The translations under genes and the position numbers were made by a program. A stretch of 64,000 bases of DNA from Umboniibacter marinipuniceus (lineage in GTDB: Bacteria > Pseudomonadota > Gammaproteobacteria > Pseudomonadales > DSM-25080). Each line of letters starts with the position of its first letter. Position 1 is the stretch's first letter. The DNA is taken from positions 602,645 to 666,644 of the forward strand of contig NZ_REFJ01000001.1 in NCBI RefSeq assembly GCF_003688415.1, in the 5' to 3' direction. Below are positions 33,563-42,599 of the stretch, piece after piece. A model generated the notes under the pieces. That model did not search any database. It was not told the DNA's origin and worked only from the letters and a program-made list of their open reading frames with translations.

Positions 33563-34429
33563 ATGGCAAAACGGAAGGACCTAGGCGTCTATGATATTCT
33601 CGCGAGCTTCCCGTGGTGGGTAAGTGTCATTGTTGCCTCGTTGGTGTATTGCTTTTTGAAATTCGCGCTGCCGCTAATAAGTTTCGACAATCAAATCTTT
33701 GATGTGGTGGCTCGGTCATTTTCTCAAGTTGCCTGGGTTTTCGGTCTCACACTGTTGATGCCGGCGTTAGTGGGTCCCGTTATTCGAGCACGAAAGCGTC
33801 GTTTGCTAGATACCCAACAGGGTATTAGTACTATTCGGAGTTTGTCTTGGCGCGATTTTGAGCTGTTGGTAGCTGAAGTTTTCCGTCGTAAAGGTTATGC
33901 GGTCATCGAGAACGACGGGGTAGGTGCCGACGGCGGTATCGATATGAAACTGCGCAAAGACGGCGCCCTGCATTTAGTGCAGTGCAAGCATTGGCAGCAG
34001 TACAAGGTAGGCGTGCCCATTATTCGCGAGATGTACGGAGTCATGGTGGCAGAGCATGCACTGAGTACCACCATCGTAACATCGGGCGTGTTTACCCAGC
34101 AGGCGCAAGACTTCGCTCGCGATAAGCCCATTGACCTAATAAACGGCGCAGCGTTGGTTGCCTGGATGAAACAGGCTCAGTCGGGCTCTGTGAAAGCAGC
34201 GGGTGATGCCGAGTACAGCAACGCGGGAGAGTCTTCCGCCGCTTCGCCGAAGGTTGAAGATAAGCCGATTTCAACTGAAGCTCCGAGTACAAATGATGAC
34301 TCGATGGAGTGCCCGAAGTGCGATAGCCCATTGGTGTTACGCACGGCAACGAAGGGCGACTATGCGGGGCGTCAGTTTTACGGTTGCTCGAGTTTTCCGA
34401 GTTGTCGGTATATTAGGAACTTGGCGTAG
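33563..34429 (+). CDS. Membrane-anchored Mrr-like restriction endonuclease with C4 zinc finger
   Basis: A 288-residue protein. Two N-terminal helices (residues about 18-38 and 55-75) anchor it. The Mrr_cat domain spans about 95-200: WRDFELLVAEVFRRKGYAVI, then GADGGIDMKL (Asp) and LHLVQCKHWQQYKVG (QCK catalytic motif), followed by MYGVMVAEHALSTTIVTSG. The C-terminal 45 residues are a topoisomerase-type zinc finger with CPKCDSPL and a second Cys pair in FYGCSSFPSCRY. This architecture is widespread and its target is unclear; an Mrr-type role against modified or foreign DNA is possible. A good AGGA ribosome site precedes the ATG. Confidence 0.85.
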   Translation: MAKRKDLGVYDILASFPWWVSVIVASLVYCFLKFALPLISFDNQIFDVVARSFSQVAWVFGLTLLMPALVGPVIRARKRRLLDTQQGISTIRSLSWRDFELLVAEVFRRKGYAVIENDGVGADGGIDMKLRKDGALHLVQCKHWQQYKVGVPIIREMYGVMVAEHALSTTIVTSGVFTQQAQDFARDKPIDLINGAALVAWMKQAQSGSVKAAGDAEYSNAGESSAASPKVEDKPISTEAPSTNDDSMECPKCDSPLVLRTATKGDYAGRQFYGCSSFPSCRYIRNLA

Positions 34430-34463
34430 TGGAGCATCGTGATTTTATGCAGGGTCTGCGTTT

Positions 34464-34772
34464 ATGAAGTCGAAGTGGCGATTTAGTGTTAACAAATTTT
34501 GCGTCGGCGCGGGGATAGCGTGCGTAATCAGTTTGGTCACAGGGTTACTCGCTTACTATTACGGTAACGACGACTTATCTGACAACGCGATTCTACTTTA
34601 CATCTTGTTTGTGTTGGTATTTTTGCTATCCGTTTTTGTTGTTCTGCTTCGCCGGGCCAATCTTTCAAAGTATGCTTATATTTTTTACAGGCCGTTTGCG
34701 ATCGTTGGCGCCATCTTCGTCGCGTTCATATTTTATTGGATGGTGATACCAGTGATCGCCGTTATCTCCTGA
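34464..34772 (+). CDS. Small membrane protein of unknown function
   Basis: A 102-residue protein with three predicted helices (about 14-32, 43-62 and 75-101) and short basic connecting loops. No family recognised. It follows the Mrr-like gene after 34 bases on the same strand and precedes another membrane-linked protein by 46 bases, so the three may be one transcript. Confidence 0.55.
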   Translation: MKSKWRFSVNKFCVGAGIACVISLVTGLLAYYYGNDDLSDNAILLYILFVLVFLLSVFVVLLRRANLSKYAYIFYRPFAIVGAIFVAFIFYWMVIPVIAVIS

Positions 34773-34818
34773 ATAAACAGAAAAAAAAGTACTGAATCCA
34801 TCGAGGCTGTGAGAGAAC

Positions 34819-35367
34819 ATGGTTGAAAAATTAAAAGGCGTATTCGGCCTGTTGTTTGGCGGTCTATTAGCCGTCAAGCTTATTCAATCGGTAATTATCC
34901 TTGAAGATCCTTTTGTGGTTGCGGTGTATTTCACGCTATCACTAACCTTTCTTTACGTTGGCGTAATTCAGCTAGATGCCTTGAATCATCTACGTCGACT
35001 ATTCGGCCTTATCGAGGGAGTCGTCATTACTGTGTCTCCCAATCAAATGATCGCAAAGAACTTGAATAACGCTAAAACCGCTCGCCTCACGCGTAAAAAC
35101 CCGCACCCGAGAATGCTTTCGGGTAACTTCCGTGAACTAGAGGCGGATTTCAAGGAAGTTATCGGTCAATTAGCGCTGAAGCGACGGGCGAAACTTAATG
35201 TAATGATTACGTTAAACGGTAAAAGCGAAGGCGGTTATACAGATATCGAAAGCCGCGCATTTCGGGAGGCCATTCTATCGAGTGGTGTGAACGAGGTGTA
35301 TTTAAGCAAGCAAAACGTATCGGATGAAAAAGCCTACGGCATTTTAATTGAGGGTAAGATTGAGTAA
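34819..35367 (+). CDS. Hypothetical membrane-anchored protein with MreB-like C-terminal segment
   Basis: A 182-residue protein. Two N-terminal hydrophobic segments (about 8-26 and 33-52) precede a soluble domain. In the latter, EGGYTDIESRAFREAILSSG, followed by VNEVYL, resembles the actin-fold phosphate-2 region of MreB (EGGLTxxExRAFxEAxxxAG). The rest of an actin ATPase fold is absent. Function unknown. Ribosome site GAGAG lies close to the ATG. Confidence 0.5.
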   Translation: MVEKLKGVFGLLFGGLLAVKLIQSVIILEDPFVVAVYFTLSLTFLYVGVIQLDALNHLRRLFGLIEGVVITVSPNQMIAKNLNNAKTARLTRKNPHPRMLSGNFRELEADFKEVIGQLALKRRAKLNVMITLNGKSEGGYTDIESRAFREAILSSGVNEVYLSKQNVSDEKAYGILIEGKIE

Positions 35368-35487
35368 AAGATCAAAACGGTTCCTTGTTCTTCGATTAAT
35401 CCAGTGCGATGTATTCACCCTAGTATAACCTACAAACGCTCCCCAGCTTTAGCTTGAAATTCACGAAGAAACTAAGCAAGTGAGGTA

Positions 35488-35541
35488 GCTTCGGCACAGC
35501 AAAAAGCACCGAAGCCAGGGACGACGTGTTACGGCCGTCCC
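35488..35541. terminator. Pair of stem-loops between convergent genes
   Basis: GCTTCGG...CCGAAGC (35488-35515) and GGGACG...CGTCCC (35518-35541) lie side by side between the plus-strand gene ending at 35367 and the minus-strand gene ending at 35563. They probably act as a bidirectional terminator. Confidence 0.5.
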
Positions 35542-35562
35542 CGATAACCGGTTGCTAGTAAG

Positions 35563-36984
35563 CTACTCGCTCACCTTCTGCACCGCTGGAATTTCCCATG
35601 TCCCATCGAGTATTGAAGGCGACTCTTCGGAGGGCCAGTAGAGGCGAAGCATAAGGGTGAATCGGCCAGATGGTGAAGGAAGCCAGTTAGACTCCTTCTC
35701 GGGGCCTGGGTTGCTATGCTGTAGGTAGAGGTCTAAAGAGCCATCTGCATTCAATTTATAATCATTGCGAGAACTGATGGTATAACGATTGAGCGGATTA
35801 TCTACGAAGAAATAATCCTCGTTATACATCGTCAGAGACCAAAAGCCTTCAACCGGCGGAACTTGGCCTTTCGGAAAATGCATGACGTAATTATTTTCGC
35901 CCGAATAGTGGTTTCCTTCAGTGTCCCGCTCCAACGTTGGATAAATAGCATCCTGAGGGCGATTTGCGCCTAAACCTATTGCTGTAATGAGGGCGCGCTG
36001 GAGGTAGTCTGTCTCATAGATACCCGTCTGCGTGGTAAATAACCACCCGTTAATATTTTCGCCGGCACTTGAGAAATGTCCCATGATCTTCGCAACGGCT
36101 GATTTAGGTACACCCTCCATCGCAGCCTGCACATCAGCATCAAACTGGGTGACGTCAAATGGCTTTCCTGCCTCAATGCCAAGTTCGGCCATCTTTTCAA
36201 TAATTGGCGCGTCTGCGGCAGAGGCTGGGTTGTTAACCATCAATGTTGCCAGCAAGTTGAAGTAGCTGGCGATGTCTAGGTCGTGGACCTGATCACGCAC
36301 AGCGGTGTTCATGTCAACACTGGTATCAACATTACCGGCAGCTGGGGTAAATGGTTGATCATAATAGCTAAGCGGAGTGAGTGAGATGTCATCTTGCATC
36401 CTGTGGACCTTGGCGTAGTCTTCAGGCGTGCCATCACAATAGATACGCCCAAGAAGCCATACGATGCTAGTAGGTGACTTATATTCAGTTACGCCATCAG
36501 GAAGCTCGCCAGCCCAGCCAGGACCGGTAATAGCGTACTTCTGCGGGCCCGTTCCGGTAGTGCGTTTACCCGGTACCTGAAAAACGTCGGTCCAACCACT
36601 AAGCATGGGGAAGAGCGCGTAGCGATTATCCGAATCAGGTAGACTTAGAATCCAGGGCTCATTGGTTACGTCAACCCAAGCCGAGGTATAAAGTGTGTCT
36701 GCATTGGGGGCCGTCACATCGCGGAATTCAGCTGTAGGATAGGACCGGTACTTTAGCAGATGCCCCATGGGCGCCCTCGCGCCGTCTGGCTCAGGGACAT
36801 TGGTCATTACTCGGCGAGTCATTTCCATGGTAACTAATGGGTAGCCAAAAATATAAGCTTCCTCTGCAATCTGCTGTGCTTCTTGTGCAGACAGAGTTTT
36901 GGCAGGTGGCGAGCACGCCGTTAAAACGGATAAGGGTAATAGCACTACAAGTATGTAAAGAATGTTCCTAAAGATTCGCATCAT
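35563..36984 (-). CDS. Lipoprotein with fused DUF1254-DUF1214 domains
   Basis: A 473-residue lipoprotein (lipobox LTAC, Cys 24). DUF1254 occupies about 35-170: AYIFGYPLVTMEMTRRVMTN, then NADTLYTSAWVDVTNEPWIL and WTDVFQVPGKRT. DUF1214 occupies about 340-460: GFWSLTMYNEDYFFVDNPLN, then YTISSRNDYKLNADGSLDLY, NWLPSPSGRFTLMLRLYWPS. This is the standard full-length arrangement of the family and contrasts with the split pair at 16.5-17.7 kb. Exported to the periplasm or outer membrane; the enzymatic role is unproven. Single gene with about 290 bp of upstream region where I see no other feature. Confidence 0.9.
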   Translation of the reverse strand: MMRIFRNILYILVVLLPLSVLTACSPPAKTLSAQEAQQIAEEAYIFGYPLVTMEMTRRVMTNVPEPDGARAPMGHLLKYRSYPTAEFRDVTAPNADTLYTSAWVDVTNEPWILSLPDSDNRYALFPMLSGWTDVFQVPGKRTTGTGPQKYAITGPGWAGELPDGVTEYKSPTSIVWLLGRIYCDGTPEDYAKVHRMQDDISLTPLSYYDQPFTPAAGNVDTSVDMNTAVRDQVHDLDIASYFNLLATLMVNNPASAADAPIIEKMAELGIEAGKPFDVTQFDADVQAAMEGVPKSAVAKIMGHFSSAGENINGWLFTTQTGIYETDYLQRALITAIGLGANRPQDAIYPTLERDTEGNHYSGENNYVMHFPKGQVPPVEGFWSLTMYNEDYFFVDNPLNRYTISSRNDYKLNADGSLDLYLQHSNPGPEKESNWLPSPSGRFTLMLRLYWPSEESPSILDGTWEIPAVQKVSE

Positions 36985-37275
36985 GTTTCTCCGCAGCAGT
37001 CTTTTAATCGCAATAATTGCATTTTGTAGGGTGATTAGTTAACTAAGTTAGCGCAAAGCTAATTAAAAGGGTAGTGCACAGCTTGAACCCAAGCTTTGGT
37101 CGTGGTTAACATCTCTTGAAATAAATAATCCTGATAAAGCAAGTCATGAGTGGCGATTGTGTACCCACCTAAATCTCCGTGACAGATTCGTTCATTAAGG
37201 ATGTTAACGTGAACCATCGTAAAGTTGCGTGGTCAATTTACTTCTCAACAGGGACGTTTGTCGTTAAGGCATGTT

Positions 37276-38424
37276 ATGAACAATGAATATGAGTACCAGG
37301 AGCGGGTTGTTCACAAGAACAGCGATAAAGAATTTCGGCTGGGTGAAGGGCGCATCAGCGGATACTTGTCCTTTACGCTGGGACTACTGAGTTTACTGGC
37401 GGTATTTGCCTACCTCTACCCTTCGCACTTAACCACTACAGAACTGCGCGCCGTGTATGACGCTGAAGCGCTGCAGCTGGTGCTGAAGTATGGAATGTAT
37501 TTCTCGCTATTCTTCGCATTGCTCACGGTGGTGTTGAATCGCGGGCGCTATAAAAAGCTCGGCTTTTGGGGAGGTGGATTTACACTACTGGGTTTTGCGC
37601 TGGGCGGTTACTCCATTCCCGTAGGTGACGTTGCACCGCGGGCGCTGTCACTAGGTGTGGATTGGTTGATTCTGGCATTTCTGTTATCCACGCTTGTGTT
37701 TATGCTGTTGGAGAAGTTGTTTCCTAAATATAAAGATCAGTTGATTCTGCGCCCGCAGTGGGGGCTTGATCTCTACTATTTCTGTTTTAATCATTTAGCC
37801 ATATCGGCCATTTTGATTTTCACTAACTACCATGTTGGCCATTTTGATTGGGCCTTGAGCCAGTCCTTCCAGGCATGGGTGCAGTCCATCCCCGTGTGGG
37901 CCCAGGTGGTGATGATTATCATCTGTGCGGACTTTGTGCTGTATTGGGAGCATCGTCTTTACCACGAGGTGAAGCCGCTTTGGCCTATTCATGCGGTGCA
38001 TCATTCGGTAGAAGATCTGGATTGGCTAGCGGGTTCACGCGGCCACTTTATTCAGGTGTTCTCGGAGAGAGCCATGGTCATGGTGCCGCTATATCTGCTT
38101 GGTGCGGATACCGAGGCCTTAAACATCTACGTTACCTTTGCGGCGTTGCAGGCGGTCTATATCCACTGCAACACCTCAATCAGTCTTGGCCCGCTGAAGT
38201 ATGTGCTGGTAACGCCGCAGTTTCACCACTGGCATCATAGTTCCGAAAAGCCGGCCATCGACACCAACTACTCCGCTCACACGGTATTGTTTGATCGTCT
38301 CTTCGGCACCTATCACATGCCAAACCAACACTGGCCGGCTAAGTACGGTACAACGGTGCCGTTACCAACGGATGTGGTAGGGCAAACGCTCTACCCAATC
38401 ACGGCATTAGTTAAGAAGAAATAA
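37276..38424 (+). CDS. Sterol desaturase/fatty acid hydroxylase family membrane protein
   Basis: About 382 residues from the ATG giving MNNEYEYQERVVHK; a frame extension of 17 codons upstream looks non-coding. Several helices in the first 200 residues precede the di-iron histidine cluster: HRLYH after LYWE, HAVHH after LWPI, and HHWHH after TPQF. These eight or so histidines bind two irons for oxygen-dependent hydroxylation or desaturation of a lipid. A second family member lies at 62315-63151. Substrate unknown. Confidence 0.88.
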   Translation: MNNEYEYQERVVHKNSDKEFRLGEGRISGYLSFTLGLLSLLAVFAYLYPSHLTTTELRAVYDAEALQLVLKYGMYFSLFFALLTVVLNRGRYKKLGFWGGGFTLLGFALGGYSIPVGDVAPRALSLGVDWLILAFLLSTLVFMLLEKLFPKYKDQLILRPQWGLDLYYFCFNHLAISAILIFTNYHVGHFDWALSQSFQAWVQSIPVWAQVVMIIICADFVLYWEHRLYHEVKPLWPIHAVHHSVEDLDWLAGSRGHFIQVFSERAMVMVPLYLLGADTEALNIYVTFAALQAVYIHCNTSISLGPLKYVLVTPQFHHWHHSSEKPAIDTNYSAHTVLFDRLFGTYHMPNQHWPAKYGTTVPLPTDVVGQTLYPITALVKKK

Positions 38425-38476
38425 CGGCGTTGCACAGGGTGCTATAGGCCAGTCACACTCAGCCCTAGGAGGCTCT

Positions 38477-39364
38477 ATGAAAAAAGGATTTATATCAGGC
38501 GTGTTATTAGCGGCTAGCGCCGCGTTAGCCACTTCTGCGTTGGCTCAGGATGAACTACCCGTCCTCAGCGGGCCCTACTTAGGTCAAACGCCGGCGGGCA
38601 AGGTGGCAGAGCCGTTTGGCCTAGGCGTCATCTCCACCCAAGGCTATGAGTACAACGGTGTGTTCGCGCCGGGGATGGAGGAGTTCTATTTCATCCGCGG
38701 AATAGAGGGCAGCCGAGACCAAGTATTGATTCGCTATAAACAAGTGGGCGAGCAGTGGTTTGGCGAGGTGATGTCCCCAAGACTTGGACAGCACACCTTC
38801 TCCCCAGATGGAAAAACTATGCATTTAGGTAGGCGCTACTTAACGCGTACCGATGAAGGCTGGTCTGAGCGTCAGGAACTGGGCTCACCCTTCGCCCAGA
38901 GTTTTATTATGCGCCTCACATCATCGCAAAACGGCACCTATTACTTTGACACCTACGACGAGACCAATGAGGCGTTTCCAATCCGCGCTTCACGATTGGT
39001 GGACGGCGTGCGCCAAGCACCCGAAGCACTCAGCAGTGCCATTAATACCGGTACCTATATTAGCCACCCGTTTATTGCTCCCGATGAATCCTACCTGATA
39101 TGGGACGCCACTAAAGCGGATGGTTTTGGGGATTCGGACCTCTATATTAGTTACCGCCAGGCAGATGGCTCTTGGGGCGAGGCCATCAACCTCGGCGCCG
39201 AGATCAACTCCGAGGGTTGGGACGGGGCAGGCTATGTAACGCCTGACGGCAAGTATTTGTTCTTCAACCGGACGGTTTCCCCCGGGGTGGGAGAGGGGCT
39301 GCCAAACGTTGATCTGTACTGGGTTGATGCCCAGTTTATTGAAGCGCTTCGGCCGAAGAATTAG
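38477..39364 (+). CDS. Exported PD40/TolB-like beta-propeller protein
   Basis: A 295-residue protein with a signal peptide cleaved after ALA (residue 23). Repeated beta-propeller strands with PD40 signatures are visible: HTFSPDGKTMHLGRR, PFIAPDESYLIWDATKADGF followed by GDSDLYISYR, and GYVTPDGKYLFFNR. The gene has a strong AGGAGG ribosome site and follows the hydroxylase gene after 52 bases, so the two are probably co-transcribed. Role unknown; propellers of this kind usually bind ligands or partners. Confidence 0.82.
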   Translation: MKKGFISGVLLAASAALATSALAQDELPVLSGPYLGQTPAGKVAEPFGLGVISTQGYEYNGVFAPGMEEFYFIRGIEGSRDQVLIRYKQVGEQWFGEVMSPRLGQHTFSPDGKTMHLGRRYLTRTDEGWSERQELGSPFAQSFIMRLTSSQNGTYYFDTYDETNEAFPIRASRLVDGVRQAPEALSSAINTGTYISHPFIAPDESYLIWDATKADGFGDSDLYISYRQADGSWGEAINLGAEINSEGWDGAGYVTPDGKYLFFNRTVSPGVGEGLPNVDLYWVDAQFIEALRPKN

Positions 39365-39421
39365 GCAGCCTTCTAGCGTAGTGATGGTTTAGGTGTTCAC
39401 CTGCGCTCCTGTGGCGCCGCG

Positions 39422-40255
39422 TTAAATCCGCGGCAGCCACATTCCCATTGTTGCGCCAAACACACCCAAGATCATGACTAACGTCAGTAACACAACACCT
39501 GTAGCAGTCAGTAGTTTTTGAACGGCTGTGCCATTCGCTTGGGCGCGTAGATACACCTCTAAAAACAGCAGCGGCAGCACATATACCGTGGTGTATAACG
39601 CCGTTAGGAAGGGGCCCGTAAAGGTGCGCGGATCAAATCCAACGGGTTCGCCATGGAAGCTCAACCACGCCATTAGGCCAATGCGGAAAAACCACACACC
39701 ACTCACCGCAATGAACAAGCGAAGTGCCCAGCGGCGGTGCACGGCGAATTGACGATTACGCGCAGTTTTAAACGCTAATACGGCGCATACCATGATGATT
39801 AAACCGTTAATCATGAGTGTGGTGTGGCCTATCGTGCTGCCGAAGATCTTATCCCAGCGGGTGAGAATCATGAATGAACCGCTCAAGCTCATGATGAAGG
39901 CAATCAGAATATAGAGGCGTCCATTCCAGCGGTGGAGAGCCGGAAGCTTCTTACGAATGATGGGGATGAGCTGCATCAAACCGCCAATGGTAATGATGGC
40001 GGCGAAAATCACGTGCGCAATCACGGCTACGTTGCCCCAAAAATCCCCCTCAATGTAACCGGCAGGCATGATGCTATTAAAGTGCTCTATATCCCGGTTG
40101 ATGGTCGCGGTGTAATAGAACGCAATGATGTAGTAGGAAAATATCGCTTGGCCGACGAGTACCGCCGAAAACCAAAACTTAGCTGCGTGGTTGATTGCTT
40201 GCGTGGCGAACGCATTGGATAGCCAAGTTAGGCTCTTAGAAGATGGCATGGTCAT
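39422..40255 (-). CDS. DUF2306-family membrane protein
   Basis: A 277-residue protein with about seven helices. The landmark HVIFAAIITIGGLMQLIPII, then LHRWNGRLYILIAFIMSLSG and AVHRRWALRLFIAV, fits DUF2306, where conserved histidines in the helices suggest haem or quinone binding (inference from family pattern). An alternative ATG two codons downstream is equally possible. Immediately upstream lie three 70-bp tandem repeats, each with a copy of the TACMCAAAWRGGTA motif, so this gene appears strongly regulated by the factor that binds it. Confidence 0.82.
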   Translation of the reverse strand: MTMPSSKSLTWLSNAFATQAINHAAKFWFSAVLVGQAIFSYYIIAFYYTATINRDIEHFNSIMPAGYIEGDFWGNVAVIAHVIFAAIITIGGLMQLIPIIRKKLPALHRWNGRLYILIAFIMSLSGSFMILTRWDKIFGSTIGHTTLMINGLIIMVCAVLAFKTARNRQFAVHRRWALRLFIAVSGVWFFRIGLMAWLSFHGEPVGFDPRTFTGPFLTALYTTVYVLPLLFLEVYLRAQANGTAVQKLLTATGVVLLTLVMILGVFGATMGMWLPRI

Positions 40256-40270
40256 AATGTATAAATCCTT

Positions 40271-40480
40271 AACTACCTTTTTGTGTAGGATATCCAGCTG
40301 TTATCAGTGAAGCTGAACTAGCAACTCGCTCGCCAAACTGAACTACCTTTTTGTGTAGGGTATCCAGCTGTTATCAGTGAAGCTGAACTAGCAACTCACT
40401 CGCCAAACTGAACTACCTTTTTGTGTAGGGTATCCAGCTGCTGTCAGGGAAACTGAGCTAGCAACTCACTCCGCAAAACC
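40271..40480. repeat. Three 70-bp tandem repeats, each with a TACMCAAAWRGGTA site
   Basis: Units start at 40271, 40341 and 40411. Units 1 and 2 are nearly identical; unit 3 diverges in its second half. Each begins AACTACCTTTTTGTGTAGG, so the minus strand carries TACACAAAAAGGTA at 40274-40287, 40344-40357 and 40414-40427. The first copy is 19 bases from the start codon of the DUF2306 gene. The sites are exactly 70 bases apart, near seven helical turns, so the same face of DNA would be presented. Confidence 0.9.
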
Positions 40481-40666
40481 ACTCATCAAGGTATCAGCGG
40501 TTGAGCGCTGACTTATGCAATGAAGCGTGGTGTGTTAGTATTTGCTTAGCACGCTAACTAGGTGTGTAGGCAAGTGATACCAGTATCGTCAGCGGCGTTC
40601 ACAATGCTTGCTGTTTTGGAAATCGACGATTAATAGTCAAAAAAAGAGCCAAATTAGGACCCAATC

Positions 40667-41746
40667 ATGTGGACTGAGAGCGTTATACATTATCTTCGTG
40701 CGTTCCCTATCACTGACACGCCGGTGTCAGATGACGAGTCACTGTATGGTTCGTTGAAGGCCCGCTTTCAACGCATGGAACCGCTCAGATTAATCTGGTG
40801 GATGTTGGTCTTTACCATCACCGCGTCAACCCTTGCACGAACGCTCGCGTTGCCAGCCGGTGTGCTGCACACCTTAACGGTCATAGCGGGCTCCGGTGCC
40901 TGTGCGTGGATTTGGTTTCTTAGCCGTTTACTGTTCCGAAGTAAGGCGAGCATTACCACGGGCGCTATTGCCCTAGTGCCGGTAGTGATTGTGGTGGAGG
41001 CGGTAGCGCATCTGGTGGTGCCGCTAAGCGGCGGTTTGGTGGGTGCAGAGACCGCTAGGGTGATTGCGAATTCCGCCTCATTCATCTGTATTACGGCTAT
41101 TGCTTTCACCTTTAGTGAACCCCTGCAGGGCCTTAATAATATTCGTTCAACACAGTAGCGCCGCTTCCGTTTAGCTTTTGTGGCCGGAATAGTGCTGCTG
41201 GTGGCGTTGGCCATACTCTGGGTAGCAGGGGCATCCGCTGATTCCTTTGCGGCACAATGGAAAGCACATATTTTGTCCCTCTGTGGGCTTATTGCATTGG
41301 TGGGTAGTCGCTGTGCAGTGGAGTACCGCCTTAAGCATCCACTTTTAGTTAAGAAGGCCGCGGTAACGGCGGTCATGTCAGCTAGCGCGGAGGCCGATGA
41401 AACCATGGCGCTGGCGAAGCGTATTCAGGAAGCGCTCAATGACGATGCCTTACTCACCACGCCAAACTTGAAGGTGGCGGAGTTTGCTGAGCGTATTAAT
41501 GAGCAGGAATATAAAGTTACCCGCTGTCTTACCGGCCAACTTCAGTACCGAAACTTTAATCAGTTCCTCAATCACCATCGGGTAGAGCGCGCCAAACGCT
41601 TACTGGTGGATGGGAAGCATGCCCACCAAAGTATTTCTACCATTGCCTTTGATTGCGGTTATAACTCCATTGGCCCCTTTAATCGCGCCTTTAAAGAACT
41701 CACGGGCTTCACCCCGAAGGTCTATCGGGATAGCCAATCTCGCTGA
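40667..41746 (+). pseudogene. AraC-type regulator with N-terminal membrane domain, interrupted by in-frame TAG
   Basis: One frame runs from the ATG at 40667 (ribosome site AGGA) through a TAG at 41156-41158 to 41746. Before the stop, about 163 codons encode a membrane-spanning region (RLIWWMLVFTITASTLARTL and further helices). After it, the same frame continues RRFRLAFVAGIVLLVALAIL and ends with a full AraC HTH: NFNQFLNHHRVERAKRLLVD, then ISTIAFDCGYNSIGPFNRAF and FKELTGFTPKVYRD. A GTG at 41180 could restart translation but has no ribosome site. The intact product would be a membrane-bound AraC regulator. The downstream half is well preserved, so the stop is recent, suppressed, or a sequence error. 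Confidence 0.82.
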
Positions 41747-41934
41747 GCTTTCGTTGTGAACGCTGGCGGCTTAACGAAAGGCGTTTAGCGACAACAGAAG
41801 TTTAAATGGGGCTAAAAGTAGGGGTGAAAGTAGGGGCGGAACGGTGCCCCGGAACCGGATGTGGATGGGCAGAGCTTCTACCCATCAACGGCGTTACTAT
41901 TAAAAATAGCGATACTCGCAAAGTTCAAACGTTG

Positions 41935-42456
41935 TTAGTTAGCGTAAAGCTGACTAACAAACTCATTGATTGGTTCAGCAAGCAGGTCTTGTGGGTGATC
42001 GCCGCCCAACGTGCTCCACTTACTATTACTCACGAATGAGGTCTTTGCTAACTCTTCTTTAGTGGCCGCAGCATAAACGGTTAAATGTACTTCAATTCGG
42101 TCCGGCTTTCCTGTCCACTCGGTTGCACGGTCTTCCCAGTGAAATATCTCGGCCTTGACGAAATAGCCATACTGGTTGGCATCAATACCCTGTAAGCAGC
42201 TGACCCCTTGGCAACTATTCGTGATATCAGCTCGCTCGGTGTGTTCAACAAAAGCATCACGAAGCGCGTTAGCGGTCATAGAGCCAGACCCTTCATAAAC
42301 AATATCTTCAAATTTACCATCTACTGGAGTGGCAATGAGCACGCCGAGGTCACGGTCCAGTTTACTCGTTGGCACTGATACATCGGTGGACTGATAACTC
42401 GATGAACAGCCAATTATGGCGCTGCCTAGAAGAACGATTAACAGTTTTTTTAGCAT
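41935..42456 (-). CDS. DUF4823-like lipoprotein
   Basis: About 173 residues from the ATG giving MLKKLLIVLLGSAIIGCSSS, with lipobox IIGC (Cys 17). The preceding GGAAATAAG ribosome site supports this start over an upstream in-frame one. The body contains RDLGVLIATPVDGKFEDIVY, then GSGSMTANALRDAFVEH and DRIEVHLTVYAAATKEEL, a pattern like the DUF4823 group of small outer-membrane lipoproteins. Two internal cysteines (NSCQGVSC) may form a disulfide. Role unknown. Confidence 0.7.
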   Translation of the reverse strand: MLKKLLIVLLGSAIIGCSSSYQSTDVSVPTSKLDRDLGVLIATPVDGKFEDIVYEGSGSMTANALRDAFVEHTERADITNSCQGVSCLQGIDANQYGYFVKAEIFHWEDRATEWTGKPDRIEVHLTVYAAATKEELAKTSFVSNSKWSTLGGDHPQDLLAEPINEFVSQLYAN

Positions 42457-42599
42457 AATCTTATTTCCGTTTGGTTGAGGTTTTAACAATTATATTAGAC
42501 TTTTTAGCTAAGTCTAGGGATGGTCTTAGGGGCTCCTTCTTGCTATTGGGTTTCACTAAATTCGCGGTAGCTTCGCCGCGCTAGTTAGGGCCTTGCAAC

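Noticed and set aside
18755-34429. Prophage
   Set aside because: No structural, lysis, terminase or integrase gene is seen; the content is restriction and nuclease genes only.
41180-41746. Independent short AraC gene starting at GTG
   Set aside because: The start has no ribosome site and the frame is continuous with the upstream membrane part apart from a single TAG, so one interrupted gene explains it better.
41806-42039. A 77-codon open frame opposite the 3' end of the DUF4823-like gene
   Set aside because: It overlaps a supported gene on the other strand, has no recognisable domain and starts in a short GTGAAAGTAGGG-type repeat.
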